Source: Rhodocollybia butyracea (Eukaryota > Basidiomycota > Agaricomycetes > Agaricales > Omphalotaceae). From it: DNA of 64,000 bases. Position numbers and translations under genes: made by a program. Shown here in pieces: positions 35,783-49,174 of the stretch. The notes under the pieces are model-generated. The model searched no databases. It worked only from the letters and a program-made list of their open reading frames with translations, and was not told the origin of the DNA. Location of the stretch: positions 1 through 64,000 of the forward strand of contig JADNRY010000202.1 in assembly GCA_015501585.1 (NCBI GenBank), in the 5' to 3' direction. Numbering within the stretch: the first letter of the stretch is position 1; each line of letters opens with the position of its first letter.

Positions 35783-37662
35783 TCAATGTTTTGCTTGTGT
35801 GCACAAATGCTAAGTTGAAAAAAAAGCAATGAGATTTTGAGAATACTCGCTCTCCCTGAGACGTACATTGAGCTTTTCTGCATGCGCTAACTTGTGGCTC
35901 TGCGTCCGACAATTATAGCCATACCTAGAGTACACTGGTTCAGTCTGGTATACCAAGTAAAGAGTTATGGCTGACGTACCAGCAGTTTTCGTTGAGCGGC
36001 CCAGCTGTTAGATGGTGAGCATTCAGATACAGACACAGAAAGCCAATACCCACAAGCAGCCTCAGCATGTCGAAGCCACTTCCACAGGTTCTCAATCAGG
36101 AAATCTTTAAGACATTGCTCGCAGAGAAAGCTGTCTCGCTTCCAATCTGCCAGCGGCGATACCATAGGCTCAGAAATTTGCTCCACTAGGTTTAGATCCC
36201 ATATGGTATCCCAAATCTGCTGTAGTGAGTTCGGCCCAAGCTGTGCCACATGTTGTCGCAAGCTTTGCTTTGTGACGGCATTATAGCGGAGGGTCCCCTT
36301 CAAAAACTGGGGAAGGTTATTCCAGGGATGTGTATGTGTATCGGAGTGGGCGATATTATAGGCTCCCGAGGGAATTTGATCCTTTGGAGCTGTTTGAGCG
36401 AGACATTGCGTGAACGAGTAGGTACATTGTGAACAGATGGACGTACTATTTCTGTGGAAGAACATGAAGCCGTAGTTTTGGCTACAGCGGTCGCCTGTGA
36501 TGGCGTGAGCACACTAACATTGAACTGGTGGAAAGGACAAACATTGTGAATTATCCTGAGTAATCCCGGGCAAGATAGATCGCCAGTGGGTGAAGTCCGA
36601 TGGAGGATGTGGGACCTTGCGCTCGTCGAGGACCTTCACTAGAGGGTCCGAGAGGTATCGGGAGACCTGTGGATGAAACTCCAACTCTTCTTCGATATAA
36701 TCGAGTATATCTTCTAATGGTGCGAGACCTTCTTCCGGTCTATCAAAGCATTGCATTATAAGACGTGGACCAGCTCCGATAGCCAGATCGTCGACCCCTG
36801 TGTTTTGTGGTGGTTTTATCAAAGACGTATCGCGACATTTGAACACTACTAACCATCTGGATATCCATCGGAACGCATACAATATGATAACATCTCTCTC
36901 AGGAATTCCGCGGCGCTATGCATTTGCAGTAACTCGGGCGTATGGAGAGCTGATAACAGTTTGATTCTCTTGCGGAGTTGTTCCCTTGATCTTCTTTCGA
37001 AATCGCTCTCGTCGCTGTCGTCGTCGACGTAAGGCCATGAGCTCGGATGGAATATCGAACTATATAGCATGAGGTGGTATACGGCTTTGCGGAAATTTGT
37101 GGATTCGGACAAGGAGAGTTGGCTAGAAGACGAGTGTCGGTCGTGATACCTAGCAAGGACAAAAAGATAAGAAGCACCATCGACAGACAAGGCAGATTAC
37201 TTACCTGAAACTAAACAGATCTTCCATGCGTTCAACAAGTTTTGCATTCGGTACAAGTTTGTGCGTCTCCTCAGCCGTTATAGGTTCTTGTAAAAGAGCC
37301 TCAAGGTCCACAGGTTCATTTTCTGCAGCCTCTTCCTCATCACCTGAGTCCTCAAATTCATTCCCCCACCCAAGATGCTTGAGCGCGGGCTTTGAGATAT
37401 GAGGATGTCGTATACACAATATGGCCTGTGGAAGAGCAGGACCGGCAATATTGTATGCCACACTGTAAACGATGGACTTTGGATGAGTCTGAAATACTCG
37501 GTAAAACGATTTGGAAGTTAGAATGGTCGCCAAAAGCGATGAAAACGTTCGAGAGCAGAGAAGAATGCTATCAGTTATATCATGTGTCAGTGAGGATTGC
37601 TACTCAAGTTCAAGAAAGTACCTTTCGATTATATCGTCAGAGACTGGCAATCTGCTTGACAT
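35783..37662 (-). CDS. F-box-like protein with PBZ-like zinc motif, paralogue 1
   Basis: Starts at 37662 with MSSRLPVSDDIIER and, across an intron (near 37567-37620), ILLCSRTFSSLLATILTSKSF. This has the spacing of an F-box-like motif for SCF ubiquitin ligases. The middle carries an acidic tract (37325-37360 nt), VERMEDLFSFR and a conserved FRKAVYHLMLYS segment. Near the C-terminus are a cysteine pair (FLCEQC), then CWYGYNCRTQ, HKLAHAEKLN and HLC, joined over two introns near 35854-35990. The spacing C-x5-C-x4-H-x3-H-x5-H-x-C resembles the PBZ finger (poly-ADP-ribose binding), which has C-x5-C and H-x5-H. The gene mirrors the one at 40229-41936, with GUP1 between them. The roles of both halves are inferred from sequence pattern. 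One intron junction near 36020 could not be settled. Confidence 0.65.
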
Positions 37663-37905
37663 AATGGTTCGAGTTGAAGAGACTTAGAGAGTGAAGTTGA
37701 CTCACCTTACGCCACATACGTTCACGTGACCAGTAACGGTTGCGTGGGCCTGGATGTACTGTTGTAAAGCTAGCTCCCTGTCCAAAGGGGCTCCACAAGC
37801 GACTGGCCAACTAGGCCTTCAAGAATTATTTTTCCTCGTAAACTATAGGCTAGCTTGACGGAAGACCCCGTAATGCTCTACTTAAATACTTTCAATAAAT
37901 ACATG

Positions 37906-40118
37906 TTAACATCTCCGATATATACCTTTCCTCATCTCCTCCTCTCTGTATGACAATATCAGTAAAGATTTTGAAGATGCTTAAAGGACTTCTCTCACCT
38001 GTACTCAAACATTAACTGAACCCCGACGAACAAACAAAACACGACTCCAATCAAAAACTGAATGCCAGCAAAGGTTCCAAACAATTCGCCGAGAAAGAAT
38101 CGAACCCCATCCACACCTATCACGAACCCAACCAAGTTGGCTGTCATCATGAGAAGAATGTTTACCACACCTCCCAAAGCGCAAACATGCCTGTACCATG
38201 AAGTAGAGGAATACTAAATGCTAGATCAACCACGGAAACCAGATAAAAATGAGGACCTTACACGGGTGGGGGGCAGGAAATATCGGGCGAGCATCTCGGG
38301 AAGAATGAACAAGCTAACAAGCCATCCCCAGGCGAGGAGTTTGAAGGTTAGATCGTGCCATAGAGCAACGAATGTGAACACGAGTACGCTGTTCACGAAT
38401 ACGTTCTTCATTCCTCCTAAAGGAACATAGATGTACCTGACCGAAGACTCGATGAACTTTTTGGAATAACAGGTGCGCTTTGGCCGGCTTACCTTATAAT
38501 CCATAAATTGTAGCTTCGGTGCCAGCTCCTCCAAAATCCAAAAGTCGAATAGTTGTTGGCCATGCATCGAACCATATTTTCAGGTGGATCGATACCATCG
38601 AACAGGGCCCATAAGCGAAAAAAACCGCCAAGGAAGCAGAAGCTAAAGGAATGAAGCGGTGAGAGCCGTGATTGAAATTTTACTCTTACGCACCTTTAAC
38701 CACACGATAATGAGGTTCCAAAATCCTATCATGCCAATTTGTGTGGGAGTATCACCAATCCATGCATGGGTATCCTTGATCACGACGACATACATGAAAT
38801 GGAGAATGCCTTCCATCGTCATGAGACACGCTATGAATCGGAAGAGATAGCCCAGGACGGAATATTTTGTGATCGTTAGCGGTCGACGAAACTGAAGCAA
38901 ATTAGTAAGATGTTCCTTCAGAAGAGAAGTGCAGAGGTACCTGCCACAGAAAATCGTTGAACGTCATGATTGGACCGGCGATGTACAATGGAGAGTAAAG
39001 AGCATAGGCAAAGTAGTTGATATAAGAGTACATTTCAAGGGGATGGCTGGTCGTTTGGCGTTGCCGTTCATTCAGAGAAACCTCTGTCTATCTTATACCT
39101 TTATGAGAAGACCAAAAAGGCGTTTATAAAGACTCCCACCTCGGAAGAAGTCCCTGGCTGTCGGCATGCCCAGTAATAGTCCATGCTAAAAGACACCAAA
39201 CGAAGCATAGTGATGTTGAAGCTGATGTACCACCTGGGATAGAAGCCTTCATATTTTTCTTCGTCCTAAGGATACCGTATTAAAGCGACACCATAAGTAT
39301 AGTCAGGAATCGCATACCAAGAAACCTAATGACGGAATAAATGCACCAAATCGGTACCCATTATATCGATCATTCAAAAACAGCAGCCCAAAGTTGAAGA
39401 CCCAAGTCAATATAGGCGCCATTCGGGAGGACTTGCATGACTTTGCTATCACATAGTTGGCTGATATAACCGCAATAACTTTTATAGCACTAGAACCATG
39501 TAGTCCAAGTAAGAAGAGGATCGAGAAAACTGCGTTGAAAGGAATGAGGTGAAGACTGTCCCGTGGTGCTTGGGTCATAGAATAAAGCATGGCCCATGCA
39601 TGTTTCAAGATGAGGAACAGCGCAGCGACACCGGCAAGGACTGGGATATTGTTTCTAAAAGAACGGTATTGACTGTCGCTGATATCCTGCACGTCGTTAA
39701 GAATGGTACAATGATAGCCTGTTGCTGCTTTTCCTCACTATGTCTCGCCCAAATAACCAACCTCTCCATAGCCTCGAGTGATAGATTGCATAGTTCGGAT
39801 GTGATGCTGAGAGCAAGGTATGATTATAAGAGGATTTGAAGTCAGATGTGACTTACAGTTGCTTAGATTCATAGGAATCCAAATCATAAGTGGGAGAGCC
39901 AGAAGTAGGACCAGAAAGTAGAACTTGAATTCCAAAGTTCCCCATCTGCTAGGTTTGCGGTTTCTTTCGCTGGGTAGAGAGGTACTTCGGGAGGAAGAAG
40001 GAATTTCAACTGTGAGGTCGGTAACGGAAATCGCTTGCTGCGACATTCCCTCAAAAGTAATGGGCGGATAAGATGACTTTGTAGGCGATGTTATAGGGAG
40101 AGGTATTGATTCGCTCAT
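37906..40118 (-). CDS. GUP1: GUP1-type membrane-bound O-acyltransferase (MBOAT)
   Basis: Multi-spanning ER enzyme that in yeast remodels the lipid of GPI anchors (adds a long acyl chain to the lyso-form) and affects wall and glycerol phenotypes. About ten membrane helices are visible. Signature parts: [56 protein letters not shown], the catalytic MBOAT motif [11 protein letters not shown] and the second conserved His in FTFVALWHD. The last exon is [12 protein letters not shown], reached by an intron near 37943-37991, so the stop lies at 37906. Start at 40118 (MSESIPLP); an in-frame ATG at 40142 would add eight residues. It lies divergent from the second F-box-like gene with about 110 bases between starts. 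No defects are seen. Confidence 0.9.
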
Positions 40119-40228
40119 GTGAGCTTGGAAGCCTGCGTCCAAGAAAGTAGAGAGACGCGCTACTTGGGCGCCCAGTTACGTTGACCCCGCGAGCGCTTCT
40201 TCAACTTAGTTTCCTTCGTCGGTATATC

Positions 40229-41936
40229 ATGCACCCTGATACTCACAGTGATGTCCTTCTCCGCGTTATGTGCTCTCTGCCTACATTTCACTCATTGTAT
40301 TCCACAATCCAATGTTCGAAAGCTTTCTACGACACCTATAGAAAACACGCAAAACAAATCATCACTGCTGTTGCCACTAATTGCATAGGACCTGCCTTTT
40401 CCTTGGCCTTACAGGTCGCTTGCCACGATAATCCTCCTTTGACCAAGGTTTCAATGACGAAACACTCTGACCCAGAGGTGGACACAGATTTCAACCTGGC
40501 ACTAAAACAAGCTCGAGCATTGGCAGACAATGCGAAAATCGTGACAGAATGGGAGGATCTGTTTAGTGTGAGGTATGTGGATGATATGTCCGCATAAGCA
40601 TATCCTGACGTCTTCTCAGACAGAAAGATGCTCGATTCCGTACAAGTCAACTCAGTCCCACTGAATCGTGGAGGTTCCAAAAAGCAGTATACCGTCTCAT
40701 GCTCTATTCACGCCTCTTTCCGATAGATAATGACGCCTACAACGTTATAACTAATTTTGGAGTCAATGATCCTTCACTTGACGATGAACGTAATGCACGA
40801 AGAGATTTCTTATCAGAGTGCTTTTCAAATGAGCTCAATCAGCTCCAACTCGTCGGAGACTTCATGGTAGAGATCGTAAGATGGGTCGATTGTGTCGACG
40901 GCTCTGACATGAAAGGTGCTTCCGCTTTGTAATGCGATGCTGAGCTTCAAGTTCACTCGTCCATTTAGGTGTCAGAGACTTTGTTGACATCGCCCTTTCT
41001 GCTGGCCCCGCGATCATTCTTGAATGCTTCCGGACACTTGGGTTTGAACCGCTAACTGAGGCAATCAATCAACTCTGTCCGAAAACTACGCCTGAGTATT
41101 TTGAAGATATACGCCGTCGCCCGTTTCTCTCTGGGTATCTTTCCGATTCAATAACGAAAGTTCTTTACAGCCGTCACCCAGAGGGTGGTTCTGGAATAAG
41201 AGTTCTAAGCTCTCAACACCTTCAACATCCTTGTATGCATTCTTCCCATTTGTTACGTTTACTTTTTATAGTCGATTCAGGTTCTCAATGCGGTGTACCC
41301 GCCTTTAGCCCGGCACTTTGGAGGGTAACCAGTGAGCAAGTTCCTCATTTCATTTGGATGCTCCTTTAACCCTTTAACATCATCGTAGCTTGGGATTATC
41401 TTAGCTTAGCTTCTTCAACCCTAGGCAGTTACCTATTCCCTGAAGCATCTAAGCACCTGAAGGGCAGCCTCGGCCAAAATTCTGTCGAACTCGAACGTGT
41501 CACAGAACTACTCTTAGAAACGCCCTTCAAAGAAATATACGAAGATATTTTCACCAAGGGGCTCAAGTTGCCAGCCTACAAAGATAGGGACGACGACTAC
41601 GCAGTTTGTTACTCGTGTCTTTCAAACTTTATCAAGGATCACCTCCATATGTGGGTCATTATGAAGCGCAAAGAGGGTACGCCAATCTGTTTTGGCTGGA
41701 AAACTTGACTTTTGATCGTCTGCTAGCGAACGAACAAGTGGCAAATGATTGTTGGTATGGGCTCTATCTGCATGTTACTTAGTTTGTGTTCTCAGATACC
41801 TCTGTAGGTATGGCTACAACTGCCGAACACAGGTCCACAAACTGAGCCACGCTCAGCAGCTCAATGTGAGTTTTCTTCATGTATATGAGCTTCATCTGAT
41901 CATCTACGGTAGCACCTGTGTGAACCTCGGCGGTGA
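40229..41936 (+). CDS. F-box-like protein with PBZ-like zinc motif, paralogue 2
   Basis: Paralogue of the gene at 35783-37662, facing the other way. It begins MHPDTHSDVLLRVMCSL then TFHSLYSTIQCSKAFYDTYRKH (F-box-like). Further shared blocks are VTEWEDLFSVR, FQKAVYRLMLYSRLF, a cysteine pair (VCYSC), and the C-terminal CWYGYNCRTQ, HKLSHAQQLN and HLC joined over introns near 41757-41818 and 41869-41912. The stop at 41936 was placed by homology with paralogue 1 (HLCEPRR against HLCTQAKH). Other introns lie near 40575-40618, 40914-40967 and 41683-41727. An in-frame ATG at 40181 would extend it by 16 residues. Overall identity to paralogue 1 is modest but the zinc-motif exon is nearly the same. It could work as a substrate receptor of an SCF ligase; target unknown. 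Confidence 0.65.
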
Positions 41937-42132
41937 GCTCAATCCTCTACTAGTATGGAGTTGAGTTCTTTTTTTTGTTTCTTGGGCTTCGAGAGTGTGT
42001 GGACTTTTTATTTATTATAATGTTATTATAAAATATGAACTGAAAGTCCTCAAACATGGGCTCTAAACCTTAACGTCTATGGTAATCCCGCTATACATCT
42101 AAATTGCCTCAAGTTGAGTCCCGTTGAGAATT
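41937..42132. other. Short convergent intergenic region
   Basis: About 200 bases between the convergent F-box-like and old yellow enzyme genes. It holds T-rich and AT-rich sequence (41967-42035) suited to 3' ends on both strands and nothing else. Confidence 0.4.
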
Positions 42133-43433
<1,301 letters not shown>

Positions 43434-43775
43434 TGTGGCTGGTGCTTGTTTCTCTGACAGTGCTCTTGCATATTTATATCTTGAAAGTAGTTATGCTTAT
43501 CAACTTGAAAAAATTGCTGCTCAGTCAGCCTTGGCTTAGTTGCTACGATTGTTACAAAGAGTTGTAATGTGTTACTGATGACCTTACCTGGGTTACTCAG
43601 CCCAATTGGGCATGAACGGAACGCCAAAGCGATATAAGTATGGACAATACGATTGCGAGCGCCAATCAAACTTATGATTCATCACATTATTGTCATCAGT
43701 CATTTCCTCTCCGCAAGCTGAAGAAGGATGGATGGACTCAGTACGAATGGATTTAACATTGCTAATACGAGTAGA

Positions 43776-45921
43776 ATGTCCTCAATGTTTGAACACGGAC
43801 TTCCCTACTCGACGTAGGAAATTTTCTTCGTTGCCGATTTCTTGAAACATCTCATTTGATTCTGCTATAACAAGGAAGATGCGAGCCCATAGCTCTTGTA
43901 TAAATGCCTTGGCCTTTTCTTCACAAGGAGGGAGATTCCTGGCAAGTGGAGGAGATGGTATGAGCAATCATCGTGATGGTATCACCACATTAAGCCGAAT
44001 TTACTTCAGATTTGCAGATCCATATCTGGGACTTTCACCAGGAAGAAGCTACTGCTGAGCCTTGTCATACATTCCGCGGCCCACGAAACAACATATTTTG
44101 CTTGGAATTCTCGAGTCACAATCAATACCTTTTTGCGTCAGTCCCCCTATATCCTCACTTCTCATGATCTGATGAATCATCAGAGGTGGGACCGATAACA
44201 TCGTTCACCAGTTCGACGTTTCAAGATTGGAAAGCGGTTCTCTTAATCGCAATGAGCAGCTACCAACCGCCCTTTTCCGAGAGGACGTGAGCCACTTTTC
44301 TATATTCTATATATATACTTAGAGGAGCAACGTTATACAGGATACTATACGAGATGTGACCTGTCATCCGTTCCACGATGAAGTGTTTCTTAGTGGAAGG
44401 TAACCTCCAACTGATTTCAACCCCGCGCTTGCTGACACTAATCCGTTCAACGTTTTAAGCGATAACGGGCGAATAATTCAGCACGATTCACGTATAAAGC
44501 ATTCTACAAATCCTACGCCACGCGCCGCCGATATCATACAACTTGTTACAGAAGTAACATCAGTGAAGTTCCACCCTACCGTCGACCACTTGTTCGCCAC
44601 AAGTGACTCAAAGGGCAATGTTTGTTTACGAGACACCCGGATGGCGTTTGGTCCTCGCAAAGGCCGAACTAAAAACGGAATCGTCAGAACTTTCCACACC
44701 ACCATTTCAAGACCAAATGTCGAAACTATGAGCAGTCCTGAGCCGAGTAGTCTTGCCTTTGACCGACAAGGTGAGCTTCTTCAGAATCTAAGCTACCACG
44801 AAAGGTCAGGCTGATCCTTTCGATAGGCGAAAAGTTAGCTGTAACATTGCTCGTTAGCACTCTAAATTCCTCTGGCCTTTTAATACATATAACTTTTTCG
44901 AGTTCAGCACTACTATCCTACCATATATAGCCTATCTGATTCACACCCTATCGCTATCTGCACGGGTCGAAACACAGTTGAAGGGAAGTCCCTTGGTCAA
45001 CGGACGTACTCCAACTCGTGTACAATGAAGGTGAAGTGACTTTATGACTTAATAGCCCCTCAAGTTGATGTTTATGTTCAGCACGGCTGCTTTGGCAGTC
45101 CCGGCCTGGTTTCCGGTGACGACTATTATTGTAGTGGTTCTGATAACTTCTGTGCTTATCTGGTAAGGATAGTGTAGCTATCAAGCTACTCATAGTTGAC
45201 ATTCACCTTTCAGTGGAAAATACCTTCGGTGGAGCACCTGGTTGAAGAGAGGAAGGAAATTTCATCTCATGAATGGCAGTTGAGCAAGGGTAATACAGTG
45301 GGTAAGCTTGTGTTGCGTCACCGCATAAGGTCCCAAATTGTGACACTTTATCAGCTTTTACGGCTGGCCTCGAGTCTCCAAAATTTATTCCTACAGAAAT
45401 TTCAACACCGTCAGCTATCCTGAAAGGTATGAATCAACCTCCTCAAGCATGGATCACACTCTGAAGTCCCGATTACTTTCTAGGCCATAACTCCATTGTA
45501 AACACTACCTTGATTCATCCATATTTTCCGTTGATCCTGACCGCGGGCATTGAACGAACTGTAACTCTGCACAGTCCTTTACCCTCTTGCCCCTTTTCCC
45601 AGCAACTATCACTCACTCCTCAGGAAGTTCGTCAGTTGCCGAATGATACAACCATCGAGGAAGCTCGAGTAATCGATTCCCTTCTACTAGGATTGTCCGA
45701 TCCAGCAGACAGGAACAGCCCAGATGAAGCGGAATTGGACACAATACGATTATTTGATAGGTAGGTTCTAATGCGTAGCTCTTGTGTCGCGTGTCACACA
45801 GATTTTTGCTAGAATACTTCGTATTGAAGGCGAAGCTGATCCGTTCGACGTCCGCCCTTGGTATCAGGTATCCGCCGAACAGACATCCGATTCTGATTCC
45901 GACATACTAGAGAGTGACTGA
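43776..45921 (+). CDS. WD40 protein of DCAF5 type (DDB1-CUL4 associated)
   Basis: Probable beta-propeller substrate receptor of a CUL4-DDB1 ubiquitin ligase, by likeness to DCAF5. The start MSSMFEHGLPYS joins across a short intron to KMRAHSSCINALAFSSQGGRFLASGGDD, a typical first WD repeat. Next come LQIHIWDF, FRGPRNNIFCLEFSS, IRDVTCHPFHDEVFLSGSDNG, VTSVKFHPTVDHLFATSDSKG, HGCFGSPGLVSGDDYYCSGSDNF, and KGHNSIVNTTLIHPYFPLI with LTAGIERTVTLHSP. The protein ends SDSDSDILESD, an acidic tail, at 45921. About eleven short introns are needed and most can be placed with GT-AG ends. I see no frame break. Assignment to a particular DCAF is by motif similarity only. Confidence 0.8.
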
Positions 45922-45969
45922 GGACGACTGGATAGAATTTTACTGTATATTAGAACATCTAAATGTATG

Positions 45970-47464
45970 TCAATACCAGATACTTCTGGTGCGATGGGCA
46001 GGTATGATATCAGCAGTCTCGAAACCTTCGATTTTGTCCTCTCCGGTCTCTAGCTTTTTGGCTAGATCCCACAAAAAGAAATCAATAAGTACGCTGCTGA
46101 TCTCCTTATTCTCTTCTGCATCCTCCTCATCTGCAATTAATTTCAAAATAGCTTCTCTCACCATCTCAACAGCAACAATACTACCAGCACGTATGCTGAT
46201 TTCCTCCGTCGATCCTGGATCTATAGCAACCCCAGCACAAAGTTTCTGAACAAGGGCGTTTGGGTACACAAGAATTTTTAGATGATGTAAAATCTGCGGA
46301 ACGCGATAGTCGGCAAACATGGTGAGCTGTCCTATCATTGGACCGCGAGCTCCAGGGAACAGTGGGTGTATTTTGGTAACGGACGGGTCGGGATAAAACG
46401 CAGCCCACGTTTCCGCGACTAAAATCTGAGCTCTCTTCCACATGCAGACTAAACAGAATCGATGAGCATTAAAGGTTTTCGATGCAAGGTAAAGTTACCT
46501 GTTTTTCCTTCGTAAAAAACTTCATCTCTGAATGAAGGAAACGTTTCAATGACCATCTTGACAAGGTCAAGAGCAGAACCCTCCCCGTTGTGCCGGCGTT
46601 GAAATTCTTCTAAAAAGCCGTGAAACGACCCTCCGAAACTCTGTCAAGGATGGTCAACGTAGGCTCTGTCCCAAAGGAGAGTCGTACATGGCATAGTATG
46701 AACCCAAGCTCTCGCATTACGGCTATACGCTCCTTGAGGAGAGGAATGGTTTCCTTTGATTGGCAGGAAGCCCTGAATACAGAGGAGAGGAGGGAATCTG
46801 GGCAGAGCGCCTCGGACGAATAAAAATATGGCTCTGTTATTGGAATATTGTCACTCAAGGCTAGAGATGCAATGGTGAAAACAAAGTGCATGTGAGATTG
46901 TGAGGACGCACCTCTGTTTAAGGAGGCTACGAGGCTCCAATATCCCGTCCATACCTTTGCTTTAGGATCTTCCCATCCGGTTTGCCACTCGACACCGTAT
47001 CGGTCCGGATGACCTTCTCGCGGGGACCAGAATGAGAAATTCAGGGCAGAAATCAGAAATATCCAATTTAGAACAAGTTTGTGAGAAGGTTGTGAGGTTA
47101 TGTAAGGTTCGAGGGGAAGAAGGTGCAGCGGATGCGTACGCCATGTTCGGGGGTATAAGATTCAATTTTGAGTTTGCGGTAGATCTGACAGGGAGTATGA
47201 ACGATTAAAAAGGGCTAAGGTTGAAGGTAGCTCACATGTTGAGCAGCTACCGATATTCCTTCAGGATTGACTTGAACCAGATTTGTCTTCTATTTAGATC
47301 ATCAGTTAGGAGCAGTTAGGCTGTGGCTTTTAACAGGAATAGCTAACCTTATATGCAAACTGGGCGCTTTCAATGACCGGATTTAAGCCATCTTCGGCCA
47401 AAATAACGATCTTTTCGTTTAAACAGGAGGCGTAGTCTATATCATTTGCCAAGTTGTTTGCCAT
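45970..47464 (-). CDS. QNG1: Queuosine salvage protein (QNG1/DUF2419), with a frame break
   Basis: Releases queuine from queuosine nucleotides or nucleosides so that it can be reused for tRNA modification; widespread in eukaryotes. Start at 47464, MANNLANDIDYASCLN. Family markers: YTP...WRTHPLHLLP, SALNFSFWSPREGHPDRYGVEWQ, VWTGYWSLVASLNRALSDNIPIT, PDSLLSSVFR, IPLLKERIAVMRELG, FGGSFHGFLEEFQRRHNG, and the region WKRAQILVAETWAAF with GPMIGQLTMFADYRVPQILHHL. Introns lie near 47368-47305, 47237-47186, 46915-46876, 46673-46627 and 46504-46444. Between TyrThrPro and TrpArgThrHis one base is missing: the G run 47149-47153 on the plus strand would need six bases to keep the frame. All other exons are intact, which argues for a sequence error and against a dead gene. 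Confidence 0.85.
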
Positions 47465-47701
47465 CGAGCTTAGAGCTGATTGGAATGATTAGAGTATTAT
47501 TGGCAGTAGAGAGGATTAGATGATTATGCAGCCTATAAGATTATGAATGACTTGTGTAGAACGAGAGCGTAGTCCGAAGTTAAGCCTCTTTTTTTTTTTG
47601 CTGATTAGCGCTCGACAGAAATTAGAATGAGGATAGGCCACGTCAATTACATGTCAAAGTATGCGTATATTTCTGTTTTCAATGTATCGTACAAGTTCGT
47701 T

Positions 47702-48914
47702 CTACAATTTTCCTTTTGCTAGATTCCAGGCTATCGGAACAGTGAGGGCCATCTGCGTTGATACTGCCAGGCAGAATTGCTTGTCTCGCCATCCATCAGC
47801 TACTTCTACATTCTCGCCGACATCACAGGGCGCTGTCCAAATTTCAGTATACATGTCCTGTCGGCCCATGGTGCCATGTATAAACTTAGTGGAAGAGAAG
47901 ATACCGATAGTGCGATTTGAGTGATCCTTTGATAGTTTAGGCAATGGGAACTTGTATTCGATGGTCATTACCATCGTAGGGAACCAACTGTTGTAAATAA
48001 TGGAGGTTAGCGATCTGTTGTTTTGAGCATCAATGTCACAACTCGCCTCCTCCCCAGACGTTGTCTATATTCTTTGGGAAGAAGTACTGGAGCGTTCGTG
48101 GATATATCAGCAAAGAAAGGTATGTTCGCTAGAATGACAGTTTCTCCTTTATCTTTGAATCCACACCAAATCCCGTAATCGAGACCTCCCCCACCAACAG
48201 TACTACTATTAGTGCGTTGAGGACTAGAAATGGCGTTTCGACTGACAATTTCGGGTTCTTGCGTCGCATCAAAACGAGAACCAAACTTGTAACGGTCGGA
48301 CAATTGTTTTCGAGGGGCATTCGAAGGATGATGATGTAGAGGTAGTCTACGGGCATATGGAGACGGGGGAATGAGATTTATGGCGTCTTTACCACTATCT
48401 GAAGGAGGTTCTAGGGCTCCAAATATGAGATGAGAGGTGACTTTCGTGGCGTTCTACAAAGTAGTCAGATTTTAAGTCAGCCTACGGTTTAAACCCACAT
48501 CTTGCAATAATTCAGCCAAAAGATTTGTGAAGTTCCTGCCACGTTTCTGAACGCGAACATGTATCTCGAACGATGATGTTGACGTTGCCGACAAGAAATG
48601 GGCAGTAACATGGATGGGATCCGGAGTGGTAGTATTCCTTTGCTGTTGTATGCAAGCTTGGACGATTTGGGCGAGAACATACCCTAGAGAGAATCCGGTG
48701 ATTTCGATTATTTAACGTTTGTAAGGGTGATTGAAGAAATTTATAGTACCACCGTTCGGGACTCTATGCCAGCGGATGAGCTGGCTGCTGCAAAACACAT
48801 GTACATGAATACTTACGAGCGTATGCACCATTCGGCATCCATCTGTCCTATGTAAATGTCAACATTGTTGCTGGACTTGAAGTGTGTTACATTTATCGCG
48901 TCGCCAAGAAGCAT
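47702..48914 (-). CDS. Acyl-CoA thioesterase-like (hotdog) protein
   Basis: Double-hotdog thioesterase-like protein of the family often annotated as thioesterase-like superfamily in fungi. Start at 48914, MLLGDAINVTHFKSSNNVDIYIG, then the intron-split motif WCIRS-VPNGG-GYVLAQIVQAC. This is followed by DPIHVTAHFLSATSTSSFEIHVRV, NATKVTSHLIFG, GLDYGIWCGF, VILANIPFFADISTNAPVLLP, WFPTMVMTIEYKF and CLAVSTQMALTVP. Introns lie near 48809-48767, 48748-48684, 48502-48455 and 48046-47990. About 325 residues. It has no peroxisomal end signal (it ends AKGKL, close to but not a perfect PTS1). It would hydrolyse acyl-CoA or a related thioester; the true substrate is unknown. Confidence 0.75.
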
Positions 48915-49174
48915 AGCTCAGTTTGGAGAGCGATTTCCGTATGATTGCTGCTGGTACAGTTTAATATCTGCAAAGAATTGCCACTGCCACCACTGAACCA
49001 CTGTGAAAAGAACGCCTACATAATTACATAAAATTCACATCACTATTGACAGATTGATCACTGCCATGTCATTCGAACTCTTACAGTAAACTTCAACAAT
49101 CAACAGACTCAGTCGCCACTGTAAACCATCATATGGCGAATAACTGGCAATAACCAAGCTCATTTCTTTCCACC

